From: Vicinamibacterales bacterium
GTDB taxonomy: Bacteria; Acidobacteriota; Vicinamibacteria; Vicinamibacterales; UBA8438
Assembly: GCA_958296065.1 (NCBI GenBank)
Contig: CATQHX010000073.1
Span: 124,001 to 188,000 of the forward strand
Direction: 5' to 3'
Length of the DNA: 64,000 nucleotides
Both the position numbers and the translations under genes were made by a program. Below the pieces are notes generated by a model. That model did no database searches. It saw only the letters and a list, made by a program, of their open reading frames with translations, and was not told where the DNA came from. Position 1 is the first letter of the stretch; each line of letters begins with the position of its first letter. Shown here piece by piece: positions 35,215 through 44,300 of this stretch.

Positions 35215-36180
35215 CTACTGGAGGAGACGCTGCGCGAGTACGCTCCAAACGGCATAGGCCAGGCGCCGGCGCGAGTGGCGAGCGATCTGCCGCTGCGAGA
35301 AATGTCCGGTAACCAGCTCGCACTCCGTCGGCAGGTTCCCAATCGGCAGCAGCTCCTTGTTCTCGGCCGCGTACCGTGCGAGCACGTCCGGTGGCGGCGT
35401 GGCGTTGTTGGCGATGGCGACATCCACCGGCCGCCCAATGGCGTCGCTGACACGGCGCACCGCCTCGCCGACGGAAAACCCTTGCATCCCCCGCCCCTCT
35501 GTCAGGATGTTGGTCACGAGCACGATGGGACCGTCGGTCCCGCGAACCGCCTCGGCCACACCCCGGACGAGCAGGATCGGCATCAGGCTGGTGTAGAAGC
35601 TGCCCGGTCCGATGACCACGGCGTCGAAGCCACGGATGGCTTCCGAAGCGGCTTCGTGGACGTTGGGCTCGGGATCGAGCCAGATCCGCCTGATGCGGCG
35701 TCCGTCGGTCTGCTCCCGGTCCACGCCGACCTCGCTGACCGCACGTGAGCCGTCCTCATACTCCGCGTAGAGTGTCGACTGCTCCACGCTGACCGGCAAT
35801 ACGCGGCCGTTGCAGTCGAGCAGCGTCCGCAAGCCGTCGACCGCGGCAAGGAAATCGCCGCTGTACCGCTCCATCATCGACAGGAGCAGGTTGCCGCCGG
35901 TGTGCCCACGGAGCCGTCCGTTCTCCAGCGCCGGCAGACGCGAGAGGAGGAGGCGACGGGCTTCGCTCTCGTTTCTGGCAAGCGCAAGCGCGCACTTGAG
36001 CACGTCGCCCGGCGGCAGAACACCCAACTCGTCCCGGAGCTGACCGGAACTCCCACCGCTGTCGAACATCGTGACGACGGCGTTCACCCGTATCCAGGGG
36101 TTTTGCTTCAGGCCGCCCAGCAGGCTCGGCAGCCCGGTCCCGCCGCCGAGGCACCCCACATTCACTTCCCGCAAACGCAC
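35215..36180 (-). CDS. yvcK: gluconeogenesis factor YvcK/CofD-like protein (UPF0052)
   Basis: About 321 residues of the CofD-like UPF0052 family, whose Bacillus member YvcK binds UDP-sugars and is needed for cell-wall synthesis on gluconeogenic carbon. Motifs: VGCLGGGTGLPSLLGGLK, VVTMFDSGGSSGQLR, LPPGDVLKCALALA, GHTGGNLLL and VIGPGSFYTSLMPILLV. The start is debatable. GTG 36180 lies seven bases behind CATAAT (leaderless-like); ATG 36189 overlaps that hexamer, and upstream frame to 36267 is unrelated. Confidence 0.9.
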   Translation of the reverse strand: MRLREVNVGCLGGGTGLPSLLGGLKQNPWIRVNAVVTMFDSGGSSGQLRDELGVLPPGDVLKCALALARNESEARRLLLSRLPALENGRLRGHTGGNLLLSMMERYSGDFLAAVDGLRTLLDCNGRVLPVSVEQSTLYAEYEDGSRAVSEVGVDREQTDGRRIRRIWLDPEPNVHEAASEAIRGFDAVVIGPGSFYTSLMPILLVRGVAEAVRGTDGPIVLVTNILTEGRGMQGFSVGEAVRRVSDAIGRPVDVAIANNATPPPDVLARYAAENKELLPIGNLPTECELVTGHFSQRQIARHSRRRLAYAVWSVLAQRLLQ

Positions 36181-36187
36181 GCGGCGC

Positions 36188-36193
36188 ATTATG
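36188..36193 (-). promoter_or_regulatory. -10-like hexamer before the YvcK-like gene
   Basis: CATAAT on the minus strand, seven bases before GTG 36180 and overlapping an in-frame ATG; no ribosome-binding site. Fits a leaderless transcript. Confidence 0.35.
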
Positions 36194-36317
36194 TCACACA
36201 CCCGACGCGCCCCCGCGACGACGCTCAGCCGACTCCCTGGATGGCGATTCCCAACGTGGCCCTGCATGAAATCGCCGTTCGCGTCGATAAGCCTCAGTGC
36301 CCCTCGAAAAACGGCCC

Positions 36318-37904
36318 ATGGTCTCGACGACTCGCTATATCGTGCTCTCAGCCGGGGCGGTGGCGTTCTGCTTCCTCGTGCTGCTCAATGTCGGCGGCTA
36401 CCGGTACGGGGTCTCCGACCAGGCCTTCTACATCCCTATCGTTCGCCAGGGACTGGAGCCGGGCCTGTTCCCACACGATGCGCCGCTTCTCGCGGTCCAG
36501 AACCGGCTGCTGGCGTTCGACGACTGGTTCGCTCCCCTGGTCCGCATCAGCGGACAGAGCCTGCCGGCAGCCTTCTTCGCTGCCTACGTGGCGGGATTGG
36601 CGCTGTTCTACGGGGCCGCCGTCCTCCTTGGACGCTCGCTCTACCGCACCTGGTGGGGGGTTGCCACGCTGACCGCCGCCATGACGCTACGGCACCGGAT
36701 TCCAGACACGGCAGTCAACTCGCTCGAAGCGTACATGCATCCGCGGCAACTGTCCTTCTCCATCGGGTTGCTGGCGGTGGGGCTCTTCCTCCGGGGCCGC
36801 ACGGCGGGAGCTGCGTGGGCCGTCGCTGCCGCCTGTCTGTTTCACCCAACGACCGCGCTGTGGTTCGTGATCCTGCTCGGTGCCGCCGCTCTTGTCGCGC
36901 ACCCCGCGGCGCGACGACCACTACTCCTCGTCGCCAGCGCGGTGCTGCCGGCAGCCCTCGTGCTCCTCGCCAGCGCAATGCGGAACCACCTGAACGTAAT
37001 GAGCCCGGCGTGGACCGCGCTGCTCGAGTCCAAGGACTACCTGCTGGCCACGCACTGGCCGATGATGACATGGTTCGCGAATCTGGGTCTGGCGGTCGTC
37101 ATCGTCGCCGCCTACGACTACCGCCGGTCGCTCGGCATCACCGCCCCACGCGAAAACGGCCTCGTCGCCGGCTGCATGGCGCTGCTTGCGCTGTTTCTGG
37201 TCTCTGTCCCGCTCGCGTCCGTCGGAGTTGCACTCGTCGTTCAGTTGCAGTTCAGCCGGATCTTCTGGTTGCTCGACGTGGTCGCGATCGCCTACGCGGC
37301 GTGGTTCGTAGTGGAGAGTCCGCTGGGGCTTCGTGGCAAGGCGCCGCATGGCGACGAGACCCGCGAGGCAGCCGGTGGGCGTCGCGGGGCGCGAGAGCGC
37401 GTTCGTCGCGCCGCGTTCGCACTGGTGGTACTGGCATCCCTGGCACGCGGAAGCTACGTGACGCTGGTCGAACGGGCGGACCACGCCCTGATCGAAATCG
37501 ACCTGCCGGCGTCGGAGTGGACGGAAGTCATGCAGTGGGCCGGTCAACGGCCCGTGGGCACCAATTTCCTGGCCGACCCGGGCCACGCCTGGCGGTACGG
37601 ATCGAGCGTCCGCGCGGCAAGCGGACGGGACGTCTACCTCGAATCGGTCAAGGACATCGGCATCGCCATCTACTCCCGCGCGATGGCCGAGCGCGTCAGC
37701 AGCCGCCTGGCGGAGCTGGGCGACTTTGCTGCGCTGGAGGCCGCGCATGCGCAATGGCTCGCCAAGCGCCACGACCTCGACTTCCTCATCACTGAGCACG
37801 ACATCGCCCTGCCGCAGGTGCACCGGCGAGGTCGGATCGCGGTATACGATCTTCGCGACGAAGAACGGATGGCTCTCCGTGATTCGCCGACAGATCGGGA
37901 CTGA
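36318..37904 (+). CDS. polytopic membrane protein, glycosyltransferase-C-like
   Basis: About 528 residues with roughly ten membrane helices in the first ~390 residues, interrupted by a loop after helix 1 (GYRYGVSDQAFYIPIVRQGLEP), then a ~130-residue soluble domain at the C terminus containing GTNFLADPGHAWRYGSSVR. The architecture, a helix bundle with an early extracytoplasmic loop and a terminal soluble domain, resembles GT-C glycosyltransferases or O-antigen-type membrane proteins, but I see no diagnostic catalytic motif (such as an early Asp-Glu pair). GTG 36297 is an alternative start; neither has a good ribosome-binding site. Confidence 0.6.
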   Translation: MVSTTRYIVLSAGAVAFCFLVLLNVGGYRYGVSDQAFYIPIVRQGLEPGLFPHDAPLLAVQNRLLAFDDWFAPLVRISGQSLPAAFFAAYVAGLALFYGAAVLLGRSLYRTWWGVATLTAAMTLRHRIPDTAVNSLEAYMHPRQLSFSIGLLAVGLFLRGRTAGAAWAVAAACLFHPTTALWFVILLGAAALVAHPAARRPLLLVASAVLPAALVLLASAMRNHLNVMSPAWTALLESKDYLLATHWPMMTWFANLGLAVVIVAAYDYRRSLGITAPRENGLVAGCMALLALFLVSVPLASVGVALVVQLQFSRIFWLLDVVAIAYAAWFVVESPLGLRGKAPHGDETREAAGGRRGARERVRRAAFALVVLASLARGSYVTLVERADHALIEIDLPASEWTEVMQWAGQRPVGTNFLADPGHAWRYGSSVRAASGRDVYLESVKDIGIAIYSRAMAERVSSRLAELGDFAALEAAHAQWLAKRHDLDFLITEHDIALPQVHRRGRIAVYDLRDEERMALRDSPTDRD

Positions 37905-37954
37905 CTTCAACTCCCGCTCGAGAGCACGCCGCGCCGGCCCCTGTCTCCCTGGCC

Positions 37955-38059
37955 AGGAGTCTGCGCCGCAGAAACGCAACGGAGTGAGTTATGCGGCGCA
38001 GACTCCTGGGGCGGGGGGGATGGGCCGAGACGCCGAGCCCGCGAGGCGTTTCGGGGCGC
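37955..38059 (+). repeat. interspersed two-hairpin repeat, copy 4
   Basis: The best-formed copy. Hairpin I has perfect 18-bp arms, CCAGGAGTCTGCGCCGCA at the left and its exact complement at the right, the outermost two bases lying just before 37955. Where other copies have GCTT this one has GTCT with the matching change in the other arm, a compensatory substitution. Hairpin II follows after a G-rich linker. It lies 50 bp after the membrane-protein gene and 25 bp before the hydrolase gene. Confidence 0.9.
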
Positions 38060-38084
38060 TGGTCGTTGCGGATTCCTGACCGGC

Positions 38085-39068
38085 ATGGACTTCGACTCCA
38101 CGGACGATTTCGTGCCGGCCCGCGGACTCGACGGCGGACATCGGATGACCCTGTACACATGGGGCCGTCCGAGGCACTTCCCGGCGCTACCGGCGCCGGT
38201 GCGGCGGTACTTCGACGTCGCGCCGGATGCACGGGTGCTGGCCCACTGCCACTGGCAATCGTCGCCGTCCACGCGGCCGACGCTGTTGGCACTGCACGGG
38301 CTCGAGGGCTCGAGCAAGGCGCACTACATGCGCGGCCTCGCCGACAAGGCGTTCGCCCGGGGCCTCAATGTGGTGCTGCTCAACCAGCGCAACTGCGGGG
38401 ATACGGAGCATCTGTCGCGCGGCCTCTACCACTCCGGGCTCTCGGCGGACCCGGCCACGGTGATTCGGGAGCTGGTCGAAGTAGATCGCCTGAGCGCGAT
38501 CACCATCGTCGGCTACTCGCTGGGCGGAAACCTGGCACTCCGCCTGGCGGGAACGGCGCCTTCGGGCGTCCTGCGAGCCGTGTGCGCGATCTCGCCCACG
38601 ATGGACCTGGCGCGCTGCGTCGACGCTCTCGAACGGCGCCGGAACGCGCTCTATCAATGGAATTTCGTACGCAATCTGAAACGCCGCATGCGGCGAAAGG
38701 CACGCGTGCTGCCCGGCCTCTTCGACCTCGCGAGTCTCGACCGGATCCGTACCGTCCGAGAGTTCGACGAGGCGTTCACAGCCCCGCATCACGGGTTTCG
38801 CGACGCCGCCGATTACTATCATCGCGCAAGCAGCCTGCGGGTCGTCGACCGCATCGCGACGCCGACACTGATCGTCAGCTCGGAAGACGACCCTTTCGTA
38901 CCGCACCAGCAATTCCGGGACGCCCCGGTCACGGGCAACCCGAATGTCGCCATCCGGGTCACGCGGTACGGGGGACACTGCGGCTTCTACGCCGATCCCG
39001 CTCCCGGCTTCGACGGCTACTGGGCGGAGCGGACGGCGCTTGATTTCGTCATCCGTCACGTCCCCTGA
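38085..39068 (+). CDS. alpha/beta hydrolase, YheT/UPF0017 family
   Basis: A 327-residue hydrolase of the YheT (COG0429) family. LLALHGLEGSSKAHYMRGLADKA includes the oxyanion region, LLNQRNCG follows, the nucleophile elbow is GYSLGGN, the acid lies in SSEDDPFVP and the histidine in YGGHCGF. All triad residues are present. Substrate unknown; family members are probably carboxylesterases acting on lipid-like esters. ATG 38085 begins just after repeat copy 4, so transcription may read through from upstream or start within the element. Confidence 0.87.
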   Translation: MDFDSTDDFVPARGLDGGHRMTLYTWGRPRHFPALPAPVRRYFDVAPDARVLAHCHWQSSPSTRPTLLALHGLEGSSKAHYMRGLADKAFARGLNVVLLNQRNCGDTEHLSRGLYHSGLSADPATVIRELVEVDRLSAITIVGYSLGGNLALRLAGTAPSGVLRAVCAISPTMDLARCVDALERRRNALYQWNFVRNLKRRMRRKARVLPGLFDLASLDRIRTVREFDEAFTAPHHGFRDAADYYHRASSLRVVDRIATPTLIVSSEDDPFVPHQQFRDAPVTGNPNVAIRVTRYGGHCGFYADPAPGFDGYWAERTALDFVIRHVP

Positions 39069-39083
39069 AGCGGCCGAGGCGGG

Positions 39084-39794
39084 TCAGGACGGCTCCAGGT
39101 AGTCGAGCAGGCGTCGAGCGAACGCCGGCCCCGTTCCCCGTTCCTCGTGCTTGAAATAGATGTACACGTCGTCACAGGCACTCGTGCTGCCGGTGATGGT
39201 ATCTGCCCAGCGGGCCAGATCGCCATCGTCGTATCCCTGATCGCGGAGTCGAAAGTAGCCGTGACGGGCAGTCACATGAACCGGCGTCCGCAGGCGCTCG
39301 CTGTCGGCCACGCAGAGCGCTGCCCCATGCTCGACCAGGAGCTCGATAACGGCGGGATCGTGCCACGACACGTGCCGGAACTCGAAAGCCGCGCGGACGC
39401 CGGGCGGCAGCGTACCCAGGAATCGCTCGAGCACGTCGACGTTCTTCCGGAACGACGGGGGCAGTTGAAACAGTAGCGCACCCAGCTTCTCGCCCAGCGT
39501 CGCCGCCGCGCCGCAGAACGCGCCGGTGATGGACTCGCACCCGGCAAGGCGCGCCTCGTGGGTGATGCGTCGCGGCGCCTTCAGGGTGAACCGGAAGCCG
39601 TCGGGCGTCGCCGCGGACCATCCGGCGAGCAGCCGCTCCGTCGGCAGTCGGTAGAAGGTGTAGTTGATCTCCACCGTGTCGAGGCGCTCCGCGTAGTACG
39701 GGAGCATCTTCTTCTGCGGCCACTTCTCCGGGTAGAAGGATCCCTTCCATTCCGGATAGTTGTAGCCGGACGTTCCGATCCGGTAGCGAGGCAT
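39084..39794 (-). CDS. DUF72 domain-containing protein
   Basis: About 236 residues, the normal length of the DUF72 (YecE-like) TIM-barrel family of unknown function. Hallmarks are the start RYRIGTSGYNYPEWKGSFYP, LDTVEINYTFYRLP, FRFTLKAPRRITHE, ALLFQLPPSF, AAFEFRHVSWHD and the C-terminal YIYFKHEERGTGPAFARRL. ATG 39794 is set by homology. It follows a zinc-ribbon protein gene by about 49 bp on the same strand. Confidence 0.9.
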   Translation of the reverse strand: MPRYRIGTSGYNYPEWKGSFYPEKWPQKKMLPYYAERLDTVEINYTFYRLPTERLLAGWSAATPDGFRFTLKAPRRITHEARLAGCESITGAFCGAAATLGEKLGALLFQLPPSFRKNVDVLERFLGTLPPGVRAAFEFRHVSWHDPAVIELLVEHGAALCVADSERLRTPVHVTARHGYFRLRDQGYDDGDLARWADTITGSTSACDDVYIYFKHEERGTGPAFARRLLDYLEPS

Positions 39795-39843
39795 GTGCAC
39801 GGAAGGTTGGCCGAGCCGAAGGCTAGCGCCCCGCCACGGGATG

Positions 39844-40146
39844 CTAGTCCAGGTCGAAATCTCGTGTGGGCCGGGTGACCGGCTCGTCGCGGGCCTGCTT
39901 GAGCGCCTCGTCGAAGCGTTTCGACAAGGCATCGCCGCGTCCCTTCTCGTCGGCGACCGACCGCTCGAAGATCGCCTCGCGACGCGCCGCCTCAGCGGCC
40001 AGGATCCTCTGGGCGTCGTCGAGTGCGGGCATGTCTTCACGCGGAGCCGACCGATGCGATACCAGACGGCGCAGATGGGCGTCTACAACCAGAACGGAGC
40101 CGCAGCAGGGGCAGTCGATCTCGAATTCCGAGGACAGCGGAGGCAT
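39844..40146 (-). CDS. small zinc-ribbon-like protein
   Basis: About 100 residues. The N terminus carries one CxxC knuckle (FEIDCPCCGSVLVVD), followed by a charged helical part rich in Glu, Arg and Ala. Conserved-looking proteins of this layout occur in Acidobacteria next to a second small cysteine-containing protein, as here. Function unknown. ATG 40146 lies 11 bp after the stop of the upstream 74-codon gene; no strong ribosome-binding site. Confidence 0.6.
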   Translation of the reverse strand: MPPLSSEFEIDCPCCGSVLVVDAHLRRLVSHRSAPREDMPALDDAQRILAAEAARREAIFERSVADEKGRGDALSKRFDEALKQARDEPVTRPTRDFDLD

Positions 40147-40157
40147 CCGGCCGACGC

Positions 40158-40382
40158 CTAACCTTCCTCTTCGTAATCGCCCTCGATGGGCGGGATCAGC
40201 CTGGTCGGAGGACGGAGCGCTTCGCGATGGTCGTAGACCGGAAGGCCGCCTACGTGCACCGGCACCCGGCACGCCGGCCCCTTCCGGGCGACGACCACGG
40301 TCACCGGACTGCCCTCGACACCGTCCCGAAAGCTGACGCGGCACCCGCACGCAAGCCGAGCGTGCTCGAATCCTTTGACCAT
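40158..40382 (-). CDS. small hypothetical protein with CxC motif
   Basis: 74 residues beginning MVKGFEHARLACGCRVSF, with one CGC motif and a later GPACRVP, so it might share a metal or form disulfides. It ends with the acidic tail EGDYEEEG. It is the first of three minus-strand genes that could form an operon (this, zinc-ribbon, DUF72). No ribosome-binding site; TATCAT lies five bases before the ATG. Confidence 0.55.
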   Translation of the reverse strand: MVKGFEHARLACGCRVSFRDGVEGSPVTVVVARKGPACRVPVHVGGLPVYDHREALRPPTRLIPPIEGDYEEEG

Positions 40383-40387
40383 ACGGA

Positions 40388-40393
40388 ATGATA
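40388..40393 (-). promoter_or_regulatory. -10-like hexamer, possibly leaderless
   Basis: TATCAT on the minus strand, five bases upstream of ATG 40382, with no Shine-Dalgarno sequence in between. Confidence 0.35.
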
Positions 40394-40462
40394 CACCAGC
40401 CGGGCGGCCTCACCCTGCCTAATCTACGCTGGAACCGCTCGCTGCGCGGCGTCCGTGCTGCA

Positions 40463-41023
40463 CTACAGCAGAGCGTCGATGTCGCGCTGGAATTCCTCCC
40501 GGGTGGCGATGCCCATGTGCGTACGGCAGAGCGTGCCGTCGCGAGCGATGAAAAACGTGACCGGCAACCCCCACACCGGGCCGTACGCCTCCTGGAAGTC
40601 CTCGCGCCCCAGGCCGACGAGCATCGGATAGTTGACCTGGAACTCGGCCGCGAAGGGCCGGATCTGCTCGGGCGTGTCGTCGACGGAGAGGCCGAGCACG
40701 ACGAGCCCGTCGTCCTTGTACCGACGCTGGAACTCGACGAACCAGGGAATTTCGATCTTGCAGGGACCGCACCAGGTGGCCCAGAAGTTCAGGAGGATGA
40801 CGTTGCCCTTGAGCGCGGCCAGGTTCACCGGGTCGCCATCGATGTCCCGTAGCGTGAAGTCGAGTGGCGCCGGCTTGGCGTCGGCGTCGCAGCGGCCGTC
40901 CTGCACCGTGCCCCCCCCGAACGGTGCGAACGACAGTACCGTCACACCGCGCGCCGCCGGCAGAGTGAGGAACGCGAGCGCAATAGCCGCCACTGCCGCC
41001 GCTATCCAACGTCTGCTGGTCAT
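40463..41023 (-). CDS. TlpA-type thioredoxin-like protein
   Basis: 186 residues: an N-terminal signal/anchor helix (about residues 6-26), then a periplasmic thioredoxin fold with active site WCGPC (84-88), LLNFWATWCGPCK, and the cis-proline region GLPVTFFI. TlpA/ResA-like proteins reduce disulfides, often in cytochrome c maturation, but no such genes adjoin. ATG 41023 has AGGAG just upstream. A Cys at 45, after the anchor, is extra. Confidence 0.87.
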   Translation of the reverse strand: MTSRRWIAAAVAAIALAFLTLPAARGVTVLSFAPFGGGTVQDGRCDADAKPAPLDFTLRDIDGDPVNLAALKGNVILLNFWATWCGPCKIEIPWFVEFQRRYKDDGLVVLGLSVDDTPEQIRPFAAEFQVNYPMLVGLGREDFQEAYGPVWGLPVTFFIARDGTLCRTHMGIATREEFQRDIDALL

Positions 41024-41387
41024 GTCCACTCCTGCTGAAAGGACGTCGTCCCATCCCGACGATTCGCCGTCCGCCTGCGTCCGGCAGTCGGATGCCGGCA
41101 ACCGAAGCGCGACACGGCACCTCGCCGCCCGACCCCCAGATTACCGTTTCCGGTTGCTGGATCTCAAGAGCCTGCCGGGCATCCGCGAATCCCGTGTCAC
41201 CCGGGGAGTCCGCCGTGTGTCCCCTTCAGGTGCCGGTACCCACCCTGCGGCGGGGGCGCAAAAATGGCACGTGGCTTGCTCATACCGAGTTCGCGATTGC
41301 CGGCGGGTCGGCCAGCGGATAAGATGGCTGAAGGTGCCGTGCACCAGCCACGCCTCCCCCGACGCGCCGACCTCCGCGAGGTGTTTC
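41024..41387 (+). other. divergent intergenic region with a sigma-54 promoter
   Basis: 364 bp between the divergently transcribed TlpA-like and peptidase/propeller genes. It holds the consensus -24/-12 element at 41265-41280, leaving about 150-240 bp upstream of it where an enhancer-binding protein could sit; I did not find a clear repeated operator there. Confidence 0.5.
41265..41280 (+). promoter_or_regulatory. sigma-54 (RpoN) -24/-12 promoter
   Basis: TGGCACG, four bases, TTGCT: a full match to the RpoN consensus. It points at the gene starting at 41388, giving a leader of about 95 bases. Confidence 0.65.
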
Positions 41388-44300
41388 ATGATACGAAATC
41401 GAACCGGACCCCGACGCCGCACGCGGTTGATTGCGCTGATCGCGTTCCTTGTCGCGGCGATCGGCGCGCCTGCCGGCGCCCAGCAGTTCGCGCCGTACTA
41501 CGGCAAGAACCGTGTCAAGTGGGACAAGTTCGACTGGCACATCTACCAGACGGACCACTTCGACATCTACTACTACCCGGAGCTCGAGGAGCATCTCGAG
41601 CGGGTGGCGGCGTACGCCGAGAGCGCCTACCAGCAGCTCAGCGCCGACTTGCGCCACGACCTGGCGTTCAGCGTGCCGCTCATCGTGTTCAAGACGCACA
41701 GCGAGTTCGAGCAGCAGAACATCTTCCCCGGCGGCAGTCCGGAGGGTGTCGGGGCGTTCGCCGAGCCTTACCGCAACCGCATCGCCCTGCCGATCGACGA
41801 GCCGCCGGACGGCCTGTATCGCCTGATTACGCACGAGCTGACCCATATTTTCGAGTTCGACATCATTCCGCGATCGATGATCCGGCAGACCGTGCCGCTC
41901 TGGGTCGACGAGGGCCTCGCCGATTTCATGGCCGGCGTCTGGCGCCCCCTCGACCTGATGCAGGTCCGGGACCTGGCGGTCGCGGACATCGTGCCGTCGA
42001 TGACCGAGTTCCAGCAGTACGGCGGCTTTGCCAGCGGCCGCGTCGTCTACAACCTGGGGCACGCCGTCTTCGAGTTCGTCGAGGAACGCTGGGGGCTGGA
42101 AGGGCTCCGTCAGTTCCTCTTCGCGCTCCGCCGCAATGCGATCGGCGGTGGCGAGGACCCCTACGAAGAAGCGTTCGGCCTGGAAGCGGAAGAATGGGAC
42201 GACGCGTTCAAGTCGTACCTGGACGACCGCTTCGAGGCGTTCCGCGACAAGGAGCGCCCGACCGACTACGGGCGAAACCTCGCGCCCGACCCGCTGCGCA
42301 GCCGCTACCCGGTCGTGTTCTCGCTCGAAGCGTCACCCTCGGGCGAAGTGATTGCGGCAATGGCGGTCAACCGCAGGGACCGCGAGGCCGACATCGTGCT
42401 GCTGTCGTCCCGAACCGGCGACATCATCCTGAACCTGACCGAGGGATTCGACCAGGAATTCGGTTTCGACTACATCAGCCAGACCGGACTCCGCTGGCAC
42501 ACGGTGCCCTGGATGTCATGGTCGCCGGACGGCGACCGGCTGGCGTACATCGTGCGCCACGGCAAGGGCAAGGCACTCGTCGTTCAGAACGTCGTCACCC
42601 GCGAGATCGAGCACTTGATCGACCTCGACATGGTCGACGAGCCCGAATCTCCCGACTTCTCGCCCGACGGACGCACGGTGGTCTTCTCCGCGCTCAACCG
42701 CGCCGTTGGCGACATCTACGAGATCGATCTGGAAACGCATGAGGTCGCCAACCTCACGAACAGCGCGCTGGCCGACTACGCCCCCATCTATTCGCCGGAC
42801 GGGAGCACGGTCGTCTACCTGTCGCGCGTCAGCGGCAACAACAAGCTGTTTCGCCTCGATCGAGAAACCGGGGAACGCCGTCAACTGACTTTCGGGACGC
42901 ACGATGAGGCCGGCGGTCAGTTCATCGATGAGCGCACCATCGTGTTCGCCTCGACGGCCATCGATCCGACCCAGCCAATCGACCCCGACACCGCCCGTGA
43001 CGGCGAGATCTTCAATCTCTGGACGCTCGATCTCGAACACGGCGCGCTGCATCAGCTCACCGACAGCGCGACCGGTGTGGTCAACCCCATCGTACTCGCG
43101 CCGGACGAAGACTCCGATCTTCCTCGCATCGGATTCATCACCTACTTCAGGGCGGAGTACGGCCTGCACACCATCGAGTACGACGAGCCGCTGTACACCG
43201 CGGACGCGACGGACTTCGGGGGGCCCGGCCCGCTGATCGATTTCCAGGCACCGCTGACCCACACCCTCAACCCGGCCAACTCCCGACGCAAGGGCCGGTT
43301 CGAGAACATGTACATGCAGGGCCGGCCGAGTTTCGGCGTCGGCCTGACCAACAGCGGCGATGTGCTCGGCGGCACGATGATCAGCTTCGCCGACGTGCTC
43401 GGCGACCAGATGTTCAACATTCAGGCCTATTCGATCCAGACCTACCGCACCTACGGCGCTTCCTACGTGAATCTGGCGGGACGGCTGCAGTACGCACTGC
43501 AGGGAATATCCTCCGAGCAGTACTTCTACGGCCTCGGAGCGTACTTCGCGCCCAGTCTTGCCTTCCTCAGTCGCGACGACGCCATCGCGACGCGGCAGTC
43601 GAACGGCGGAAGCGCCATCGGCATCTACCCGTTCGATCGGTTCCGTCGCCTCGAAGTCTCGGCCGGTGTCTACAACTTCAAGGAGAACTTCGCCAACGAG
43701 GCCCTACAGGCACAGTCCGACGCATTCCAGCAGCAGCAGTTCGGAACCACGCTGTTCCGTGACGGCACGTTCATGCCGTTCGGGGCGCGCTTCTTCCAGG
43801 AAACGACCGTCTTCCGGGAGTACGGGCCGGTAGCCGGGAACACGGTGATGGCCGGCTACGAGTACGCGCCCGGATTCGGCGGCTTCCTGTCGCGCCAGAC
43901 CGTCGACCTCGACGCGCGCTATTACATGCGGATCCTGGCGAACGGGGTGCTCGCGTTCCGCGGACGCGCCTTCAACAGTTGGGGAGATTTTCCCGACTTC
44001 CACTTCTTCGGCGGTCAGTCGGAAATGCGCGGCTACGAGTACCTTCACTTCCTGGGCCACAAGGCGTTCCACGGCAACGTGGAACTGCGATTCCCGCTCG
44101 TCGAGGCGATGGCGACGCCAATCGGCATCCTCGGGGGCATCCGGGGCACCTTCTTCTTCAATATCGGGGCCGCCGCCATCGCCGGGCAACCCTGGAACCT
44201 GTTCTCGAGGCAGGAACAATGGGTACGGCCGATAGTCGGGTACCGGGCGAACTACCTGCAGAATGTGGAGGGACAGGCGACCGAGCCGGTCTTTGGCGCG

